Below are positions 45,781 through 54,653 of a stretch of DNA of 64,000 nucleotides, piece by piece. A program made the translations under genes and the position numbers. The notes under the pieces are model-generated. The model worked only from the letters and a program-made list of their open reading frames with translations. It did not search any database and was not told where the DNA came from. Source of the DNA: Leptolyngbya sp. BL0902 (GTDB lineage Bacteria > Cyanobacteriota > Cyanobacteriia > Phormidesmidales > Phormidesmidaceae); NCBI RefSeq assembly GCF_016403105.1, contig NZ_CP046155.1:3749906-3813905 (forward strand), read 5' to 3'. Every line of letters begins with the position of its first letter. Position 1 is the stretch's first letter.

Positions 45781-46304
45781 CCTACTCCTATGGGTGGCAG
45801 CGGCGTTGATTCACTTTGCACAACCCTGGCGAATCTAAGGACAGTCTGCACTGCTGCAAGACGGCCGAGACCGACGAGCACTTAGACACCGCAGCTTAAA
45901 CACCACAGAGAACCTTACTAAATGATTCCCAGCCGTGGCTCTATGCCAAACCAGAGGCAACGGAAAAGTGAAAAATAAGAGACCTTGGCCGCTTACCTGA
46001 GAAAAGTCTTAGCTGTATCCTAACACGCCATTCCCTGACTGGGAGCGGCATTGAAGAATTTCATTGCAGGTATTGATCGGCCATTTCCCCCGCTGGAGAG
46101 CCCGCATCTTTGTGCCCTTTGGAAGCCCCATTGAAGTCCGTTTTTAGGTCGATTTATCTGATTTTCGAGGAAATTTATCCTAGGCTGGGACAGGTGGATC
46201 GGGTCTAAAACCGTGGGGCGATTCTGCCACATCTCCAGGGGTTAGCTTAAAATAACGGTAGACTATGTTAAAAAACGTAACCATAACTGCCTCCCTGGCT
46301 GTCC

Positions 46305-47276
46305 ATGACTTCAGTAACCTCCCTTTTCGCGCCGGTTGAGACCGATCTTGACCTCCTCACCCAAAACCTCAAGGGGTTAGTGGGGGCACGGCATCCCATT
46401 CTGTCCGCCGCCGCTGAGCATCTCTTTGGGGCCGGGGGCAAGCGCATTCGTCCGGCCATTGTGCTGCTGCTGGCTAGGGCCACCATGCCCGATCAGGACA
46501 TCTCGCCCAAGCACCGACGGCTGGCGGAGATCACCGAGATGATCCACACCGCCAGTTTGGTGCACGACGACGTGGTGGATGAGGCCAGCGTGCGCCGGGG
46601 GGTGCCCACGGTTCACAGTCGGTTTGGCAACCGCATCGCCGTCCTCGCCGGAGATTTTCTATTTGCCCAGTCCTCTTGGTACTTGGCCAACTTGGACAAT
46701 CTGCGGGTGGTGAAGCTGCTGTCCCAGGTGATTATGGATCTGGCTGAAGGGGAGATTCAGCAGGGGCTGAACCGCTTTGATACTAGCCTTTCCATCGATG
46801 CCTATCTGGAAAAAAGCTACTTCAAAACGGCTTCCCTACTGGCCAACAGCGCCAAGGCTACGGGGGTGCTGAGCGATATTTCCGAAGTGACCATCAACCA
46901 GCTCTATGCCTACGGGCGCTACCTGGGGTTGGCCTTCCAAATTGTGGATGACATCCTGGACTTCACCAGTTCCGATGAGGTGTTGGGCAAGCCCGCCTGT
47001 TCCGACCTCCGCAGCGGCAACCTGACGGCCCCCGTCCTCTACGCCATGGCCGAACAGCCCTTTCTGGCCACCCTGATTGAGCGAGAGTTTTCGGAAGCGT
47101 CGGATTTTGACCAGGCCATTGAGTTGATTCACCGCAGCAACGGCATTCAAAAGTCGCGGGATTTAGCCGCCGAACAGTCGCGCCTAGCGGTGGAATGTTT
47201 GGCTTCGTTGCCCCCCTCCGCCTCCAAGCAAGCCCTCCAGGATATTGCCGACTACGTGCTGCGGCGAGTATTCTAA
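46305..47276 (+). CDS. sds: Solanesyl diphosphate synthase
   Basis: This trans-isoprenyl diphosphate synthase makes the C45 side-chain precursor of plastoquinone. The 323 residues include the first Asp-rich motif in LVHDDVVDEASVRRG, GGKRIRPAIVLLLA before it, and the second in QIVDDILDFT. Residues upstream of the first motif (EMIHTASL) are small, consistent with a long-chain product; cyanobacterial position and N-terminus (TSVTSLFAPVETDLDLLTQN) agree with Sds rather than CrtE. A sugar kinase follows 30 bp later on the same strand. Confidence 0.95.
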   Translation: MTSVTSLFAPVETDLDLLTQNLKGLVGARHPILSAAAEHLFGAGGKRIRPAIVLLLARATMPDQDISPKHRRLAEITEMIHTASLVHDDVVDEASVRRGVPTVHSRFGNRIAVLAGDFLFAQSSWYLANLDNLRVVKLLSQVIMDLAEGEIQQGLNRFDTSLSIDAYLEKSYFKTASLLANSAKATGVLSDISEVTINQLYAYGRYLGLAFQIVDDILDFTSSDEVLGKPACSDLRSGNLTAPVLYAMAEQPFLATLIEREFSEASDFDQAIELIHRSNGIQKSRDLAAEQSRLAVECLASLPPSASKQALQDIADYVLRRVF

Positions 47277-47306
47277 GCCCTAGGGTATTTTCGACCACCA
47301 TTCGCC

Positions 47307-48287
47307 ATGGCCCCACGGGTAATTTGTTTGGGCGAGGCGCTGATCGACCGCATTTTTGATCGGCGTGAGAATCAGGAGACGTCATCTTCCTTTTGGACGG
47401 ATTACCCCGGCGGGGCTCCGGCTAATGTGGCCACGGCGTTGGCGAAGTTGGGCACGCCCACGGCCCTGATCGCCTGCCTGGGCAAAGACCCCCAGGGGCA
47501 ACAGCTTGATTTAGCCCTCAAAGCCGCCGGAGTCGATATCACCGCCCTGCAATGGACAGCAGCCCATCCCACGCGGGTGGTGTTGGTCAACCGCGACGCC
47601 CAGGGAGAGCGCACCTTTGTGGGCTTTAGCCTGCCCGACCCCAGCCGCTTTGCCGATGCTCACCTGGAGGCGGATCAGATTGAGTTGACCCAGTTTGAAT
47701 CTGCTCAATACTTGGTGATGGGCACGCTGGGGCTGGCCTATGATGCCCTAGGCCGAAGTATGCGATCCGCTAGGGAATGGGCACACCAGCACGGGCTAAC
47801 GACGGTGGTTGACCTCAACTGGCGGCCTAGGTTTTGGCCTCAACCAGAGCAGGCGATTCCCATCATTCAAGACTTTTTGGCCCAGATAGACGTTCTTAAA
47901 CTCAATCGTGAGGAAGCCATCGCGCTTTTTGACACCAGCGCCGCCGCCGCCATTCGGGAGAAACTATCGGCTTGCCTAGTGCTGCTGACCGATGGGGATA
48001 AGGGTTGCGATTACGCGACCGCTGACTTCCAGGGACACGTGCCTGCCTTTGTCGTCGATTGCGAAGACAGCACCGGGGCCGGGGATAGCTTCCTGGCCGG
48101 GTTTCTGCACCAGTTGGATCGCCAGGGCTTAGACCTCTTGGCGCACGAGGATTCCTTGCAGAGTGCGGTGCAGTATGCCAGTGCCGCCGGAGCCCTCACC
48201 GCCACGCAGCCCGGAGCCATGACCGCCCAGCCCGACGCGAGGGCCGTGGAGGCGTTTTTGTATTTACACAATCAGTTGATGTCCTAG
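47307..48287 (+). CDS. PfkB-family carbohydrate kinase (fructokinase-like)
   Basis: The 326-residue ribokinase-fold enzyme has an N-terminal GEALIDRIF and the substrate motif DYPGGAPANVATALAKLG. The C-terminal PfkB signature 2, DSTGAGDSFLAGFLHQL, carries the catalytic Asp. ATP-site residues LVLLTDGDKGCDY are upstream. Similarity to bacterial fructokinases is strong, but the exact sugar is not provable. A 16-bp tandem repeat begins at its stop codon. Confidence 0.92.
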   Translation: MAPRVICLGEALIDRIFDRRENQETSSSFWTDYPGGAPANVATALAKLGTPTALIACLGKDPQGQQLDLALKAAGVDITALQWTAAHPTRVVLVNRDAQGERTFVGFSLPDPSRFADAHLEADQIELTQFESAQYLVMGTLGLAYDALGRSMRSAREWAHQHGLTTVVDLNWRPRFWPQPEQAIPIIQDFLAQIDVLKLNREEAIALFDTSAAAAIREKLSACLVLLTDGDKGCDYATADFQGHVPAFVVDCEDSTGAGDSFLAGFLHQLDRQGLDLLAHEDSLQSAVQYASAAGALTATQPGAMTAQPDARAVEAFLYLHNQLMS

Positions 48288-48332
48288 GGGCCAGGTATCC
48301 CAGGGGCCAGGTATCCCAGGGGCCATGCGTCC
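48285..48332. repeat. Three-copy 16-bp tandem repeat after the sugar kinase
   Basis: The unit CAGGGGCCAGGTATCC occurs as TAGGGGCCAGGTATCC (48285-48300), CAGGGGCCAGGTATCC (48301-48316) and CAGGGGCCATGCGTCC (48317-48332), with a partial fourth copy. The first copy includes the TAG stop codon of the kinase. Confidence 0.88.
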
Positions 48333-48428
48333 TAGGGGGAGCCTGCTCCGTGGCCGTCGGGACGGGGCTCTTGTCAGCGTTCTATCATCGACGTCCCATA
48401 ATGGAGAGGAACACGGTGGGAGAACCTC

Positions 48429-48896
48429 ATGGGGCAGGAGATTGAGCGCAAGTTTCTGGTCACGAATGATCGCTGGCGCAGTGAAGACCCAGGTCAGCGG
48501 CTGTGCCAGGGATATATTCCCACCCAGGATGCCCGGACGGTGCGGGTGCGGGTGGCAGGAGACCAGGGCTACCTCACCCTAAAGGGGCCAGCGGTGGGGC
48601 TGGTGCGTCCAGAGTTTGAGTACGCCATTCCCCTAGAGGACGCGGAGACCCTGCTGTCTACGCTCTGTCAGCCGCCCCTGATTGAGAAAATTCGCTACCG
48701 GATTCCCATCGACGATGTGGTGTGGGAGGTGGACGAATTTTTTGGCGCAAACGCAGGGCTGATTCTGGCGGAAGTTGAGCTGACGACGCCCAATCAGCCC
48801 GTCAACTTGCCTGATTGGGTGGGGGAAGAAGTGACCTACGATCTGCGCTACAGCAACTCTAACCTGGCGCTCCATCCCTTCACGGCATGGAGCTAA
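48429..48896 (+). CDS. CYTH-domain triphosphate tunnel protein
   Basis: The 155-residue protein has the ExExK signature (MGQEIERKFLV), an RVRVAGDQGYLTLKGP strand pair and the acidic strand LAEVELTTPNQP, which together form the triphosphate tunnel. Bacterial members are often inorganic tripolyphosphatases. GGAG precedes the ATG by about 7 nt. The specific substrate is unproven. Confidence 0.92.
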   Translation: MGQEIERKFLVTNDRWRSEDPGQRLCQGYIPTQDARTVRVRVAGDQGYLTLKGPAVGLVRPEFEYAIPLEDAETLLSTLCQPPLIEKIRYRIPIDDVVWEVDEFFGANAGLILAEVELTTPNQPVNLPDWVGEEVTYDLRYSNSNLALHPFTAWS

Positions 48897-48941
48897 TCGC
48901 GGAGGGGTGTTCATCCTGGGCGTCACCCATCGTCAGTGGCG

Positions 48942-50291
48942 TCATCCTTCTGGGGGGTTGCCGGGGGCGGGCGTTGGCGATGACGGGCGAGAGAACCAGC
49001 GCCGTACCCAGCGGTAAGGCCACCGGAGGACAGATCGAACGCGCCGCCGAAGATAAGCCCCCAGTCCCTTCGAGATTTTTTCAAATCGATAGTCAAACAA
49101 GATGGCCACCACTTCTTCCAGGGAGAAGGGGGCGAGGTAAGTGACCACCTTATCCACCAGGCGATCACTGTCGGCGAGATATTTTTTCAGGGCCAAACGT
49201 TCTGAAATCGTCCAAGGGGCCAAAAACTGGCGGTGCATGGCGTCTCGATAGCCAGAGAAATCTGTCCGAGTGCCTTTCAACCGCTCAACAATAAACCTCT
49301 GGGCAATCTCAGCGCTGACCATGGCATGGCGAATGCCCTCCCCTCCCAGGAAGTTTACGGTGGAGACCGTATCGCCGATGGCAATCACCCGACCGTCGGC
49401 ATAGCGGTCGCGCAGCCCCAACCGATAGCGCAGGGTTTCCCCGTGCACATCCAGCACTTCGTAGTGGCTGGGCTGGAGGTAGTCCCGAATCAACAGCTCG
49501 ACGTAATACTTTAGGGGCTCTACCGTAGCAACCACCTGATGTGCCCGGTTCACCACCCCCGCCCCTACCTTGAGCTGGCCGTCGCCCATGGGAAACACCC
49601 AGGAATAGCCCCTCGGAATCCAGCGATGGCCCAATAGGAAGACCAGCGATTCGGCGCAGCGTTGATAGGTGTCATCATCCACGCGGATCAGGTACTCAAT
49701 TCCCGTACCCGTCAGCAGATTAGCGTCTTTTTTGCCCAGTTGGCCCGGTTCCATCACCGCCCGCGCAGGCCCGGTGGCATCCACCAAAACCTGAGCCTGC
49801 ACCACCCGCTGCCGCTGCCCCAGGTTGTCTTTGAGGGTGATCACCACGCCGCCGTCGGTCTCGTGATGGCTGACGTAGCGACATCCCATCCAGACCGTTC
49901 CCCCCAGGCGCGTCACCTCATCGGCTAAAAACTGCCGCAATCGGGCGAAATCTAGCACCGCCCCCTGGGTCTGCGTGGATGTCCAGCGGCCATGCTTTTG
50001 AGAGGTGACGATTTCGAGCTGCCGCCACCAGCTACCCACTACCGTTTCGGGCAAATCAAAGCGGCGCAGGGTTTCTAGGGGGGTGCCGCCGCTCGAAAAA
50101 TTGTTGCGATAAAAGTCTCGAAACCGCTCGATCAGCAACACCCGGTAGCCTTGCTGGGCCAACACCCGACCGCATTGCCCCCCCGCTGGGCCAGCCCCCA
50201 CAATGACCACATCAAAGGTCTCCTCTGGGGCCATCTCGGTCGCTGAGGTTGAAGCTTGGAGGGGGATGTCTTCAGTGGGCATGGGCGTCAT
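48942..50291 (-). CDS. FAD-dependent oxidoreductase of the geranylgeranyl-reductase family
   Basis: The 449-residue flavoprotein has a dinucleotide-binding motif FDVVIVGAGPAGGQCGRVLA near the N-terminus, a second FAD motif GRVIAIGDTVSTVNFLGGEG (GD box), and LVDATGPARAV. A basic C-terminal segment (LRRRVRSVLRWPYRWVRRW) may associate with membranes. It follows cruG on the same strand (85 bp gap from the preferred start at 50291; another in-frame start at 50282). The cluster suggests a role in carotenoid or prenyl-lipid modification. I cannot assign the substrate. Confidence 0.85.
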   Translation of the reverse strand: MTPMPTEDIPLQASTSATEMAPEETFDVVIVGAGPAGGQCGRVLAQQGYRVLLIERFRDFYRNNFSSGGTPLETLRRFDLPETVVGSWWRQLEIVTSQKHGRWTSTQTQGAVLDFARLRQFLADEVTRLGGTVWMGCRYVSHHETDGGVVITLKDNLGQRQRVVQAQVLVDATGPARAVMEPGQLGKKDANLLTGTGIEYLIRVDDDTYQRCAESLVFLLGHRWIPRGYSWVFPMGDGQLKVGAGVVNRAHQVVATVEPLKYYVELLIRDYLQPSHYEVLDVHGETLRYRLGLRDRYADGRVIAIGDTVSTVNFLGGEGIRHAMVSAEIAQRFIVERLKGTRTDFSGYRDAMHRQFLAPWTISERLALKKYLADSDRLVDKVVTYLAPFSLEEVVAILFDYRFEKISKGLGAYLRRRVRSVLRWPYRWVRRWFSRPSSPTPAPGNPPEG

Positions 50292-50376
50292 GGAAGGTCT
50301 CGGTGGGGAATCAGCACAATCACGTCCACCCCAGGGTATCGCGCTCTGTAGACCGATGCGATGAAGCACCGCGCCA

Positions 50377-51591
50377 TCACGATCCAGGGGCAGGATATTG
50401 TCGTCCGCGCCACTGGGTTGGGCGTTGCCATGCCGATTTAGCAATGCGATACACCGCCGCCAAATCCGCTAAGGGCGAGAGCCAAAACGCCCATTGGCCC
50501 TGAGCTTGGCTGAGATCATAGGCGGACAGAACAGCGGCCTGCATCCCCACCCGCATCAATAGCAAAACGCCATTCATCACCAGCAGCAGTTGCAACGCCA
50601 GCGACCATTCCCCTAGGTTCAGAAATTGGAGGCCCAACAGCAGCGGCGTCAGCAGCCACGGGAGACCTTGCACCAAGGCCAAAAAGGCCACATCCCACCA
50701 GGTTTGTTCTGGGGTGGCGGCGTCTTTGAGATCGAGGGATCGGCCCCATTCTTTCCAGGTTTCGGCAATGCCTTCGTACATCCGCACCTTCAGCAGGCGA
50801 CTGCCATCCCAGAAGCCCACCTTGGCCCCCTGAAGCGCCGCATTGCGGGCGAGGGTGACGTCATCACAAAAGGACGACCGGGCAGAGGTGTAGCCGTCCA
50901 GAGACTCCAGCAGCGACCGCCGCACCATGAAGCATTGCCCGTTGGCCATCACCCGCTGGGGCTGGGCACCGCGATTGCCAGCGGGGCCAAAGCGGTAGAT
51001 CAGGGTCATCAGCAGGGCGGGCTGGAGCCACAGTTCCCCAGGGGTTTTGAGGATGAATCGGGGCGCGAGGGACACCAGATCGTAGCCCTCCCGCTCCATG
51101 GTTTGTACTAGGGCGGCGATGAGTCCGGGCTGGGGCTGGGTGTCGGCGTCAATGCCCAAGACCCAGGTGCTGGCGGGGGAGGTTTGGCGAAAGCCGTAGT
51201 CCAAGGCCCAGGGCCGCCCCACCCATCCCGGCGGCAGTGGATCGTCGGTGAGTACCCGAATCCGAGGATCCTGTCGCTGGTAGGTGGCCACCACGTCGGG
51301 GGTGCCATCGGTGGAGCGGCTGTCCACCACCAGCACCTCCCGCAGCTCGTAGCCCTGGCGAGTGAGCCCTTCCATACAGGGGACAATGCGCTGGGCTTCG
51401 TTGAGGGTGGGCACCACCACGGAGACTGTCCCCAACTCCTTCAGCGTGGCGGAGTGGGGGGCCAAGGGCGGACGACGTAGGGGACCAGTGATTAGCCGCG
51501 ACAGCAGCACCGCCACCATCGGCAGTTGAAGAACGAGGATTAGCAGAACCAGTCCGCTCAGCCAGGGAAAGGACGACAGCAACGAAGACAA
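50377..51591 (-). CDS. cruG: Carotenoid glycosyltransferase CruG
   Basis: The 404-residue family-2 glycosyltransferase has an N-terminal membrane anchor and C-terminal hydrophobic segments. Catalytic motifs: VSVVVPTLNEAQRI, VVDSRSTDGT, LGIDADTQP (DxD), and FCDDVTLARNAALQGAKVGF. It sits immediately downstream of a cruF-like gene (21 bp gap), the arrangement known in Synechococcus sp. PCC 7002, where CruG glycosylates the 2'-hydroxyl of myxol. The sugar donor may be GDP-fucose, given the synthase gene at 13.6 kb; this is inference. Confidence 0.88.
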   Translation of the reverse strand: MSSLLSSFPWLSGLVLLILVLQLPMVAVLLSRLITGPLRRPPLAPHSATLKELGTVSVVVPTLNEAQRIVPCMEGLTRQGYELREVLVVDSRSTDGTPDVVATYQRQDPRIRVLTDDPLPPGWVGRPWALDYGFRQTSPASTWVLGIDADTQPQPGLIAALVQTMEREGYDLVSLAPRFILKTPGELWLQPALLMTLIYRFGPAGNRGAQPQRVMANGQCFMVRRSLLESLDGYTSARSSFCDDVTLARNAALQGAKVGFWDGSRLLKVRMYEGIAETWKEWGRSLDLKDAATPEQTWWDVAFLALVQGLPWLLTPLLLGLQFLNLGEWSLALQLLLVMNGVLLLMRVGMQAAVLSAYDLSQAQGQWAFWLSPLADLAAVYRIAKSAWQRPTQWRGRQYPAPGS

Positions 51592-51612
51592 TAGACCAAA
51601 CTCCTGGCAGAT

Positions 51613-52551
51613 TTACTTGAGGGCCGCATTGGCCGGGGGTGCAACGGCGGGAGCGATAGTCGAGGCCCCATCGCTGTCGGCATCAATGGTGCCCTGGTTG
51701 GCAGTACGCCAGCAGAGAATGGCAGGAATCAGTCCCGTGATCAGCCCCATCGCAATAGGCACATAGAAGCCTGCACCCAAGCTCATCACCGTGGCAAAGG
51801 CAAAGTTGCCGATGTAGACAATCAGGGGCATCGTCACGGATTTGGGGGGTTCGGTGCCCACACCCAGGACGCGCCACAGACCCAAGCCCACGGACATAAA
51901 GACAACCCCAGTACCAAACCAGCCCGCAAAGTTTTGGTAAGGCATCCCAAAGAACGCACCAGGCTCATGCCAATACCAGAAGGGCAGGTCGGTTTGGCTC
52001 ATGGCTGGGTCGAGTACAAAATCCCAGGAGGTGAGCAGCACAGAGCCCAGACAGATGGCCCCCAGGGTACGCAGCCAGCCGTAGCTGGATTCCGCTTGGG
52101 CCGATTGAGACCCCGTGGCCTTCAAGCCGCTGCGGGCCAGCAGGTAGGAGGACAGCCCCAGGTAAAACCAGGAAAGGGGAATGGTAAACGGCACCAGGCC
52201 CGCAATTTTGTAGCCCAAACCGTTCAGGTAGCTGTAGTGGCCGAAGGGAAAGCCCGTGCTGGTGCCCAGCAATTCGCTGGAGAGGGAGACGCCAATGGCC
52301 GCTGCGGCAAAGGCTAGCACCGCCTTCAGGCCCAGGGTGCGATAGCCGTAGAACGCCATCGCCAAGGTGCCCAGCAGAATGTAGCCGACGCCACCCCCGG
52401 CCATGCTCCAGCGGAACATGGTGTGTCCGGCGGGGAGGTAGTCGAGAATTCCAGGGTGCGGCACCACCCAGAGTAATCCGGCCAGCCCAAAGGCCATGGC
52501 CACCAAATGTCCGTATAGGCAATAGCGTTCAATCGTCAAAAGGCGTCTCAT
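51613..52551 (-). CDS. cruF: Carotenoid 1',2'-hydratase CruF
   Basis: The 312-residue integral membrane protein has about eight hydrophobic segments. Conserved features include SSELLGTSTGFPFGHYSYLNGLG, PFTIPLSWFYLGLSSYLLA, and SWDFVLDPAMSQTDLPFWYW with FFGMPYQNFAGWFGTG, all typical of the CruF/DUF422 family that hydrates the psi-end of gamma-carotene on the way to myxol. The start at ATG 52551 (MRRLLTIERYC) is preferred; the longer frame is outside the family. cruG follows 21 bp downstream. TATAAT about 150 bp upstream may be the promoter. Confidence 0.9.
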   Translation of the reverse strand: MRRLLTIERYCLYGHLVAMAFGLAGLLWVVPHPGILDYLPAGHTMFRWSMAGGGVGYILLGTLAMAFYGYRTLGLKAVLAFAAAAIGVSLSSELLGTSTGFPFGHYSYLNGLGYKIAGLVPFTIPLSWFYLGLSSYLLARSGLKATGSQSAQAESSYGWLRTLGAICLGSVLLTSWDFVLDPAMSQTDLPFWYWHEPGAFFGMPYQNFAGWFGTGVVFMSVGLGLWRVLGVGTEPPKSVTMPLIVYIGNFAFATVMSLGAGFYVPIAMGLITGLIPAILCWRTANQGTIDADSDGASTIAPAVAPPANAALK

Positions 52552-52876
52552 GGTGAATCTCAGATACCGCTTGCAGGATGGGAATGGAGCTGTTGGGGCA
52601 ACGAACTCGGTGTGACCGACCATTTCTAGCGGTCAACGATAAGTTTGGGGCCAAAACCTGTAACCGACGATGACGTTGGGTCTAATGATGAAATCGTGCC
52701 TTAAATTATAAGTTTTGTAAACGGTTGCGGCCACGAACTCAGTCTAGAGCAATTTCCTGGATCACCCTTGGGCAAACCCCAGCGCTGGGCAAAATGCCTT
52801 TCCTGCCTTTGCGCTCATGGCTGTGGAAATCTAGAAAAACGGCTAAGATAGGCGGGTAAACTGGTCTCCTACGGTC
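52552..52876. other. Divergent gap between cruF and the GNAT gene
   Basis: No gene is seen. A minus-strand -10 candidate lies at 52705-52710, and TAAGAT near 52841 is a candidate for the plus-strand gene. Confidence 0.35.
52705..52710 (-). promoter_or_regulatory. Candidate -10 element for the cruF operon
   Basis: TATAAT on the minus strand, about 154 bp upstream of the cruF start. The -35 position 17 bp further up (TGGCCG) is poor, so activation or an alternative promoter type is possible. Confidence 0.35.
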
Positions 52877-54097
52877 TTGGCTATGGCCCGCATGATGACA
52901 ACAGGCCCAATGCTTACGGTGCGGCCCTTGCAGTATCGAGATCTCGACGATCTCATGCAGTGGCACCCCGAAGATCTGGATGCCGGAGACGATAACCTTT
53001 CATCGTCGTCGGTGATGTCTTGGCTGGATCATCAGCGCCGCTGGTATGCCCCCCTCAAGCTGCTGAGCTGGATGCCCAGCCCGGTATCCCCGGCCTCGCT
53101 AACCTTTGTGGCCGAGCGGCAGGGGTGTTTGGTGGGGTTCATCCAGGTCATGCCCTTCAACCGCACCCGCAGCACCTGGCAGGTAGAACGAGTGGTCGTG
53201 AATCGGGCCGTAGCTGCCAAATTAATGATTACGGGCTACATGGATGTGGGGTCGCGGCTGTTGCGCCACTGCTTTGAGGCCGTGTGGGAGGCCCGCACCT
53301 GGATGTTAGAGGTGAACGTTAACCACAAGACGGCGCTCTCCCTCTATCGCTTCAACGGGTTTCAGCCCTTGGCTCAGACCACCTACTGGTCGCTGCCCTC
53401 GGAGGCCATCGCCACCCTGGCCCAGCGGGAGCCGGATTTACCCAACCTGCTGCCCGTCAGTAACGCCGATGCCCAGTTGCTTTATCAGTTGAATACGGCT
53501 TCCATGCCGCCCCTGGTGCGCCAGGTGTTTGACCACCAAATTCAAGACTTTAAAAGCGGCGTGGTGGGCACCGTCAATGCCACTATGGATCGACTGGTAA
53601 ACAACCTCGAAACCGTCAGCGCCTACGTGTTTGAGCAGCAGCGCAAAGCCGCCATTGGTCAATTTCAGCTCACCATTTGCCGCGATGGTCGCCAGCCCCA
53701 CACCGCTGACCTGACGGTGCATCCGGCCTACACCTGGCTCTACCCAGAGCTGATGATCCAGATGGCGAAGATTCTGCAACCCTTCCCGGCCCAGCCCCTC
53801 CACCTCACCTCGCGGGACTACCAGCCCGAGCGAGAGGAATGCCTCACCCAAATGGAGGCCGTGCCAGACTCTCACACGCTATTGATGTCTCGTTCCGTGT
53901 GGCACAAGGTGCGGGAGAGCAAGCCCATTTCCCTGGAGGGACTGCAACTGTCCGATGTCTTCACGGGGTTGCAACCCGCCAGCAAGCCCATCCCCGGACG
54001 CATGACCTGGGCCACCGAACTACCGCCTAAGCTGTCCCCCGACGCTGCCGACCCTCCCACCCCCCGACCCCAACCCACCGAGGGTGCCGAAGGCTAG
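52877..54097 (+). CDS. GNAT-family acetyltransferase-like protein (406 aa)
   Basis: The N-terminal half is a GNAT domain: LTVRPLQYRDLDDLMQWHPE, VGFIQVMPFNRTRSTWQVERVVVN, and WMLEVNVNHKTALSLYRFNGFQPLAQT, with the acceptor-loop pattern of motif B. The C-terminal half (about 185-370) is a second, cyanobacterial-type region, perhaps a degenerate second GNAT fold, ending in a Pro-rich tail. Substrate unknown. It is followed after 14 bp by ruvX, and the gene order GNAT-ruvX-DUF3727-mltG-yqeG suggests one transcription unit. Confidence 0.8.
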   Translation: MAMARMMTTGPMLTVRPLQYRDLDDLMQWHPEDLDAGDDNLSSSSVMSWLDHQRRWYAPLKLLSWMPSPVSPASLTFVAERQGCLVGFIQVMPFNRTRSTWQVERVVVNRAVAAKLMITGYMDVGSRLLRHCFEAVWEARTWMLEVNVNHKTALSLYRFNGFQPLAQTTYWSLPSEAIATLAQREPDLPNLLPVSNADAQLLYQLNTASMPPLVRQVFDHQIQDFKSGVVGTVNATMDRLVNNLETVSAYVFEQQRKAAIGQFQLTICRDGRQPHTADLTVHPAYTWLYPELMIQMAKILQPFPAQPLHLTSRDYQPEREECLTQMEAVPDSHTLLMSRSVWHKVRESKPISLEGLQLSDVFTGLQPASKPIPGRMTWATELPPKLSPDAADPPTPRPQPTEGAEG

Positions 54098-54111
54098 GGA
54101 GACATATTGCC

Positions 54112-54582
54112 TTGAATCGGTCTTCAACTCTGCACGCTAACCCAGGCATTGCCGCCCTTGGTCTGGATATTGGCCGCAAACGCATCGGTGTGGCGGGGTG
54201 CGACCGCCTGGGGCTGATGGCATCGGGGCTAACCACCATCTATCGTCAGTCCTTTAATCAGGTTGTAGCGGAGTTGGCGGAACTGGTGCAGGAACGCCAA
54301 GCCGAGGTGTTGGTCATCGGTCTTCCCCTCACCGTGGCGGGGGAGGAAGGGGCTCAGGCCAAACAGGTGCGGCGCATGGCTACAGGGCTTTCTAAGGCCC
54401 TGAACCTGCCCGTGGTCTACATTGATGAGCGGTTTACCTCCCTGGAGGCCGAGGAGCTGATTCGGAACCAGGGAGGATCCGTCCAGGCGGATAAAGGTTT
54501 GGTGGATCGCAAGGCGGCGGCCCTAATTTTGCAGCGCTGGCTGGATGAACGGCCAAGGACGGAACAGGATGGGATATTCTGA
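54112..54582 (+). CDS. ruvX: RuvX/YqgF-family nuclease
   Basis: The 156-residue RNase H-fold protein is linked to pre-16S rRNA processing and Holliday junction resolution. Conserved: AALGLDIGRKRIGVAGCDRLG (first Asp), EVLVIGLPLTVAGEEGAQA, and VVYIDERFTSLEAEELI. Initiation is at TTG 54112 with AGGGAGA upstream; no ATG fits before the conserved domain. Confidence 0.93.
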   Translation: MNRSSTLHANPGIAALGLDIGRKRIGVAGCDRLGLMASGLTTIYRQSFNQVVAELAELVQERQAEVLVIGLPLTVAGEEGAQAKQVRRMATGLSKALNLPVVYIDERFTSLEAEELIRNQGGSVQADKGLVDRKAAALILQRWLDERPRTEQDGIF

Positions 54583-54653
54583 TAAGACCGTTTTTGAACG
54601 CCCTAGCTCCATTTTTCGCAATTTGTCCATCCAAACTATGTAGAGTAGCCTCC

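Larger units (their letters stand above)
45317..46304. other. Long region with little coding potential between PRC-barrel gene and sds
   Basis: This 988-bp stretch holds an 8-bp hairpin just after the PRC gene (ACCTGCTC 45346-45353, GAGCAGGT 45365-45372, no T-run), two tiny minus-strand ORFs listed separately, and about 500 bp (45790-46240) in which I find neither a gene nor a known RNA. The sds promoter is probably in the AT-rich stretch 46240-46275. Confidence 0.45.

Noticed and set aside
45790-46240. Known structural RNA (6S, SRP, RNase P or tmRNA)
   Set aside because: None of the conserved core motifs that I know could be located on either strand.
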